The notes below the pieces were generated by a model, which saw only the letters and a list, made by a program, of their open reading frames with translations, was not told the DNA's origin and made no database searches. The position numbers were made by a program, and so were the translations under genes. This document shows, piece after piece, positions 61,105 to 64,000 of a stretch of 64,000 bases of DNA (positions are counted from its first letter, which is position 1; each line of letters begins with the position of its first letter). Source of the DNA: Poriferisodalis sp965204125 (GTDB lineage Bacteria; Actinomycetota; Acidimicrobiia; Acidimicrobiales; Poriferisodalaceae); assembly GCF_965204125.1 (NCBI RefSeq), contig NZ_OZ241968.1:3286001-3350000 (forward strand), given 5' to 3'.

Positions 61105-62238
61105 ATGTCGGATTCGTCCGAGTTGGATCCGCGGGGAACCAGGGCGGCGCTCGACGAGGCCAGCCATGCGCCGGGTGCGATCTATGCCAGCCCGGAGATC
61201 TTCCGTCGCGAGGTGGACGAGTACTTCAAGCGCGAGTGGCTGTATGTGGGACGGGTCGAGGAGCTGGCCGATCCGGGCGACTTCATGGCGCTGCGCCTGG
61301 TCGGCGAGCCCGTGCTGCTGTCGCGCGATCGGGACGGCGAACTGCACGCCAACTACAACATGTGCGTCCACCGGGGCGTCGAGGTTGCCTACGGATCGGG
61401 CAATCTCAAGGCCTTCAGCTGCCCCTACCACGGCTGGGTTTACGGTCTCGACGGCCAGTTGAAGGGAGCTGCCTACATGGCCGACTCCAAGGACTTCGAC
61501 GTCGCCGACTGCGCTCTGACACCGCTGCGGCTCGATGTGTGGCGGGGCAACATGTTCATCAACTTCGACCCCGACGCCCGGCCGCTGGCCGACGCGATGG
61601 CCGTGCTCGACGAGGAGTTCTCATTCCTCGGGTGGGAGAAGTGCCGCCTGGGCAACAAGATCGACATCGACCTGGCGTGCAACTGGAAGTTCGTGCACGA
61701 GAACCTGATGGACTTCTACCACGTCGGTGTGCTGCACGCGGGAAGCTTCGGCGCCAACTTCAGCTTCGAGCCCGACCACGTCAACATCAAGCCCGACGGC
61801 GGTCTCTCGATCTTCTACAACGCCGGCCCACCCACCCCCGGGGCCGAGCCGCTGCTGGGCAAGATGCCGTGGCTAGAGGACCGCCCGCACAGCTTTGCCT
61901 GCACTGCGTTCAGGGCGCCCAACCTGACGTTCTTCGGCCGCATCGACTGCATCCGCCCGATGATCGCGTGGCCGATCGACGAGGGCCACACCCGGGTGAT
62001 CATCTACCACCTGTTCCCCGAGGAGTTCTTCGACCGGCCCGACTTCGACGAGACGCTGAAGATCTACCACGACTACCAGATCCTGGTGCTCGAAGAGGAT
62101 CGGCTGATGATCGAGTCGATGCAGCAGGCGATGAGCTCGCCCACCTACCGGCCCGGGCGCATGAGCACCCTGGAGAAGGGCATTCACAACTACCTCAACG
62201 GCTACCTGGACCGCATTGTCGACGGGGCGACCCCATGA
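61105..62238 (+). CDS. Rieske non-haem iron oxygenase, large subunit
   Basis: A 377-residue ring-hydroxylating oxygenase. The Rieske cluster ligands are Cys87, His89, Cys106 and His109 (MCVHRG ... CPYHGW). The mononuclear iron site is in HENLMDFYHVGVLHAG, with the Asp that bridges the centres. A GGGGG ribosome binding site precedes the ATG, and an A/T-rich TATATA near 61046 may be its -10. It is coupled (ATGA) to the next gene. Electron donors are not in the window. Confidence 0.9.
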   Translation: MSDSSELDPRGTRAALDEASHAPGAIYASPEIFRREVDEYFKREWLYVGRVEELADPGDFMALRLVGEPVLLSRDRDGELHANYNMCVHRGVEVAYGSGNLKAFSCPYHGWVYGLDGQLKGAAYMADSKDFDVADCALTPLRLDVWRGNMFINFDPDARPLADAMAVLDEEFSFLGWEKCRLGNKIDIDLACNWKFVHENLMDFYHVGVLHAGSFGANFSFEPDHVNIKPDGGLSIFYNAGPPTPGAEPLLGKMPWLEDRPHSFACTAFRAPNLTFFGRIDCIRPMIAWPIDEGHTRVIIYHLFPEEFFDRPDFDETLKIYHDYQILVLEEDRLMIESMQQAMSSPTYRPGRMSTLEKGIHNYLNGYLDRIVDGATP

Positions 62239-63260
62239 CCGCGACGGTTGCGGGCGCAGCCGACGTGCTGATGCGCGACTACATGGCGTTGGAACCCGGC
62301 GAGACCGTCGTGATCACCGCCGACACCGACAGCGACCCCGAGGTGTGGCAAGCGATCCACCGAGCATCGCTGCTCGCCGACGCCAATTCATCGGTGATGC
62401 TGATCCCGCCGCTGCCGTATCAGGGCCGCCTCGCCGACCCGTACCTCACGCCGGCAGTCTCGGCTGCAGCGCTGGCCGCCGATGTGTGGATCGACCTCAC
62501 CTTCCCCTACCTCGCCGGCTCGGAGCTGCACGACCGGGCGATGGAGGGTGGGCACATCCGCTACCTGCTGGGCGCCGACCTCAACGCCGGCGGCCTGCTG
62601 AGGCTGTTCGGGCGGGTCGATCTCGACCGCTACTTCGCGGTGCACCATGCCTTCGATGCGCTGGTGAACGACGCCGAGGGCAAGACCGTGCGCATCACCG
62701 ACAGCGGCGGCACCGACGTGAGCTTCACGCTCGGGCCGCGTGGGTTCTCCAAGCCGAGACGGGCCGACAAGCCAGGAACGGTGCTGGTGCCCGGGCAATG
62801 CACGCTGTTTCCCGAGGTCGAATCGGTGAAGGGGCGCATCGAGATCGGCGCCATCTTCCACGAGTACTACACCCGGCTGCCTGCACCCATGTCGCTCGAG
62901 GTCGACGGCCGCATCCGGGCCATCTCTGGCGGCGGCAACGAGCACACTGTCGCCGACCGGGCGCTGCGGCGAGCGGGCTCCGACGGCAACTACGGATACG
63001 TCATCCACTTCACCCACGGCATCCATCCCACGGCCCGAGTCACCGGCGATTCGTTCATCGAGGACACCCGTACCCAGGGCAACAACGCCATCGGCATGGG
63101 CATGCCGTGGTGGGATCCCGGCGGTGGTGAGAACCACCCTGACGCTGTGTTGTTCATGCACACGATCGACATCGACGGCCAACGTGTCGTCGAAGACGGC
63201 GCCATCGTGGGCCCTGAGTCGCTGGTGGCGCTCGCGGCCGAACTGCAGCCGGTTGTCTGA
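62235..63260 (+). CDS. M29 aminopeptidase/NicX-like protein
   Basis: A 341-residue protein of the family shared by thermophilic M29 aminopeptidases and 2,5-dihydroxypyridine 5,6-dioxygenase NicX. Late metal-ligand candidates are in SGGGNEHTVADR, IHFTHGIHPTARVTG and MPWWDPGGGENHPDAVLF. The start overlaps the Rieske stop. Between a ring hydroxylase and a molybdenum-hydroxylase subunit, a ring-cleaving role on a hydroxylated heteroaromatic fits better than peptide hydrolysis. This is inference from context. Confidence 0.65.
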   Translation: MTATVAGAADVLMRDYMALEPGETVVITADTDSDPEVWQAIHRASLLADANSSVMLIPPLPYQGRLADPYLTPAVSAAALAADVWIDLTFPYLAGSELHDRAMEGGHIRYLLGADLNAGGLLRLFGRVDLDRYFAVHHAFDALVNDAEGKTVRITDSGGTDVSFTLGPRGFSKPRRADKPGTVLVPGQCTLFPEVESVKGRIEIGAIFHEYYTRLPAPMSLEVDGRIRAISGGGNEHTVADRALRRAGSDGNYGYVIHFTHGIHPTARVTGDSFIEDTRTQGNNAIGMGMPWWDPGGGENHPDAVLFMHTIDIDGQRVVEDGAIVGPESLVALAAELQPVV

Positions 63261-63266
63261 GCCGCC

Positions 63267-64000
63267 ATGAAACCCGCCCCGTTCTCATTTGTCGCCCCCG
63301 AATCGCTCGACGAGGTGGTGAGCGCGCTCGCCGAGCACGGCGACGACGCCCGGGTACTGGCCGGCGGCCAGAGCCTGGTTCCGCTCATGAACCTCCGGCT
63401 GGCCCGGCCCGAGGTGCTCGTGTCGATCAACCGCTGTCACGAGCTCGACTACATCCGGCTTGCGGATGATCGCCTCGTCGTGGGTGCGCTCGTGCGCCAG
63501 ATCGATGCCGAGACCAGCCCGCTGGTGCAGGCCGAGTGCCCGCTGCTGGCCACAGCGCTCCCCCACGTCGGGCTGCCCGCCACGCGCAACCGTGGCACCG
63601 TCTGCGGCAGCCTGGCCCACTGCGACCCGCTGGCCGAGCTGCCGGCCGTTGCGCTTGCGTTGGAGGCCGAGCTGGTGCTCACGAGTGCCGCCGGCGAACG
63701 TCGGGTGCCGGCCCACGACTTCTTCGTCACCGAGATGACCACCTGCATCGAGCCGGGCGAGGTCGTCTCGGCTGCCGCGTTCAGGCGCCAGGACCCAAGT
63801 GAGCGAAGCGCTCTGCACGAGGTCTCGAACGGGGGCCACGCATTCCCGGTGGGCGGTGTGGCGCTGCGGTGGGCCAGCGCGGACGGCGTCTGCACGATGG
63901 CACGCATCGCGGCGTTCGGCGTGGGGTCGGTGGCCCAGCGCTTGGTCGACGCCGAGAATGCGCTGGTCGGCTCCGATCTCGGTCCAGCGGCAATCGCGGC
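63267..64000 (+). CDS. CoxM/XdhB-type FAD-binding subunit (partial)
   Basis: The first 244 residues of a molybdenum-hydroxylase flavoprotein subunit; the gene leaves the window. LAGGQSLVPLMNLRLARPE is the first FAD-binding loop and TRNRGTVCGSLAHCDPLAEL the second. It transfers electrons from the iron-sulfur/molybdenum subunits expected downstream. It follows the NicX-like gene by six bases. Confidence 0.9.
   Translation, partial: MKPAPFSFVAPESLDEVVSALAEHGDDARVLAGGQSLVPLMNLRLARPEVLVSINRCHELDYIRLADDRLVVGALVRQIDAETSPLVQAECPLLATALPHVGLPATRNRGTVCGSLAHCDPLAELPAVALALEAELVLTSAAGERRVPAHDFFVTEMTTCIEPGEVVSAAAFRRQDPSERSALHEVSNGGHAFPVGGVALRWASADGVCTMARIAAFGVGSVAQRLVDAENALVGSDLGPAAIA

Noticed and set aside
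61065..63260. 731-codon frame spanning the Rieske and NicX-like genes
   Set aside because: Only its second half (from 62235) is a real gene; the first half is a shadow of the Rieske frame, so this is not a fusion protein.
1..64000. CRISPR array, rRNA, tRNA or intact insertion sequence
   Set aside because: No regularly spaced repeats, conserved RNA segments or transposase genes were seen on either strand; short tRNAs could be missed by eye.

Overview
The window is high-GC DNA that reads like a free-living, probably marine or sponge-associated actinobacterium, most likely from the Acidimicrobiia or Ilumatobacter side of the phylum. That placement is inference. It rests on gene content: mycothiol-dependent isomerase-like proteins, a PPOX/F420-type oxidoreductase, a furA-katG pair, cysD-cysNC, several Rieske, flavin and luciferase-type oxygenases, and a DMSP-lyase-like cupin. 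I see no rRNA, tRNA, CRISPR array or intact insertion sequence.

Layout. 0-6 kb: phosphonate-binding-like protein, katG and furA on the minus strand, then a DddL-type DMSP lyase and a zinc alcohol dehydrogenase. 6-12 kb: SDR, CopA-type copper ATPase with a MerR regulator and two matching operators, DUF1330 protein, methyltransferase, cupin. 12-21 kb: a tight seven-gene plus-strand operon (membrane hydroxylase, sulfotransferase, DUF1214 protein, a sulfotransferase-SDR fusion, cysD, cysNC, cysC) that joins PAPS synthesis directly to two sulfotransferases. 21-31 kb: scattered catabolic enzymes, including two acyl-CoA-dehydrogenase-type monooxygenases, a PucR regulator beside a perfect palindrome, and a luciferase-family monooxygenase.

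31-44 kb is an accessory island of lower and more variable GC. It holds an intact relB-yafQ module with two broken copies, a DUF1330 gene fused in frame to a RelB tail, a decayed paralogue of the neighbouring isomerase-like gene, and an overlapping minus-strand operon of TIR-like effector, RNase HI and ribbon-helix-helix protein. It also holds an MmeI-like restriction-modification enzyme, a kinase / TIM-barrel-like / PD-(D/E)XK-like trio, and a winged-helix gene with a DUF3800 gene beside an AT-rich control region. The TIR-like effector has an N-terminal segment resembling the TBP-like substrate-binding domain of RNase HIII and is translationally coupled to an RNase HI gene; this is the best candidate for an undescribed defence system.

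44-49 kb: M28-like protein, a probable selenoprotein, a mandelate-racemase-family enzyme and uridine phosphorylase. The selenoprotein is a peroxiredoxin-like gene whose in-frame TGA sits exactly where FYRGxWC has its catalytic cysteine, with a SECIS-like hairpin just downstream. 49-60 kb: a metal-homeostasis region (mog, a metal ABC transporter, a Cys-rich ferredoxin-like protein, a Fur-family regulator, ribA, a COG0523 GTPase and a WD40 protein). Four sites related to AATGGGAATCGTTCCTATT precede mog, the permease, ribA and the GTPase, so they probably form one Fur-family regulon. 60-64 kb: O-methyltransferase, then a Rieske oxygenase, an M29/NicX-like protein and the start of a CoxM-like flavoprotein, probably for degrading a (hetero)aromatic compound.
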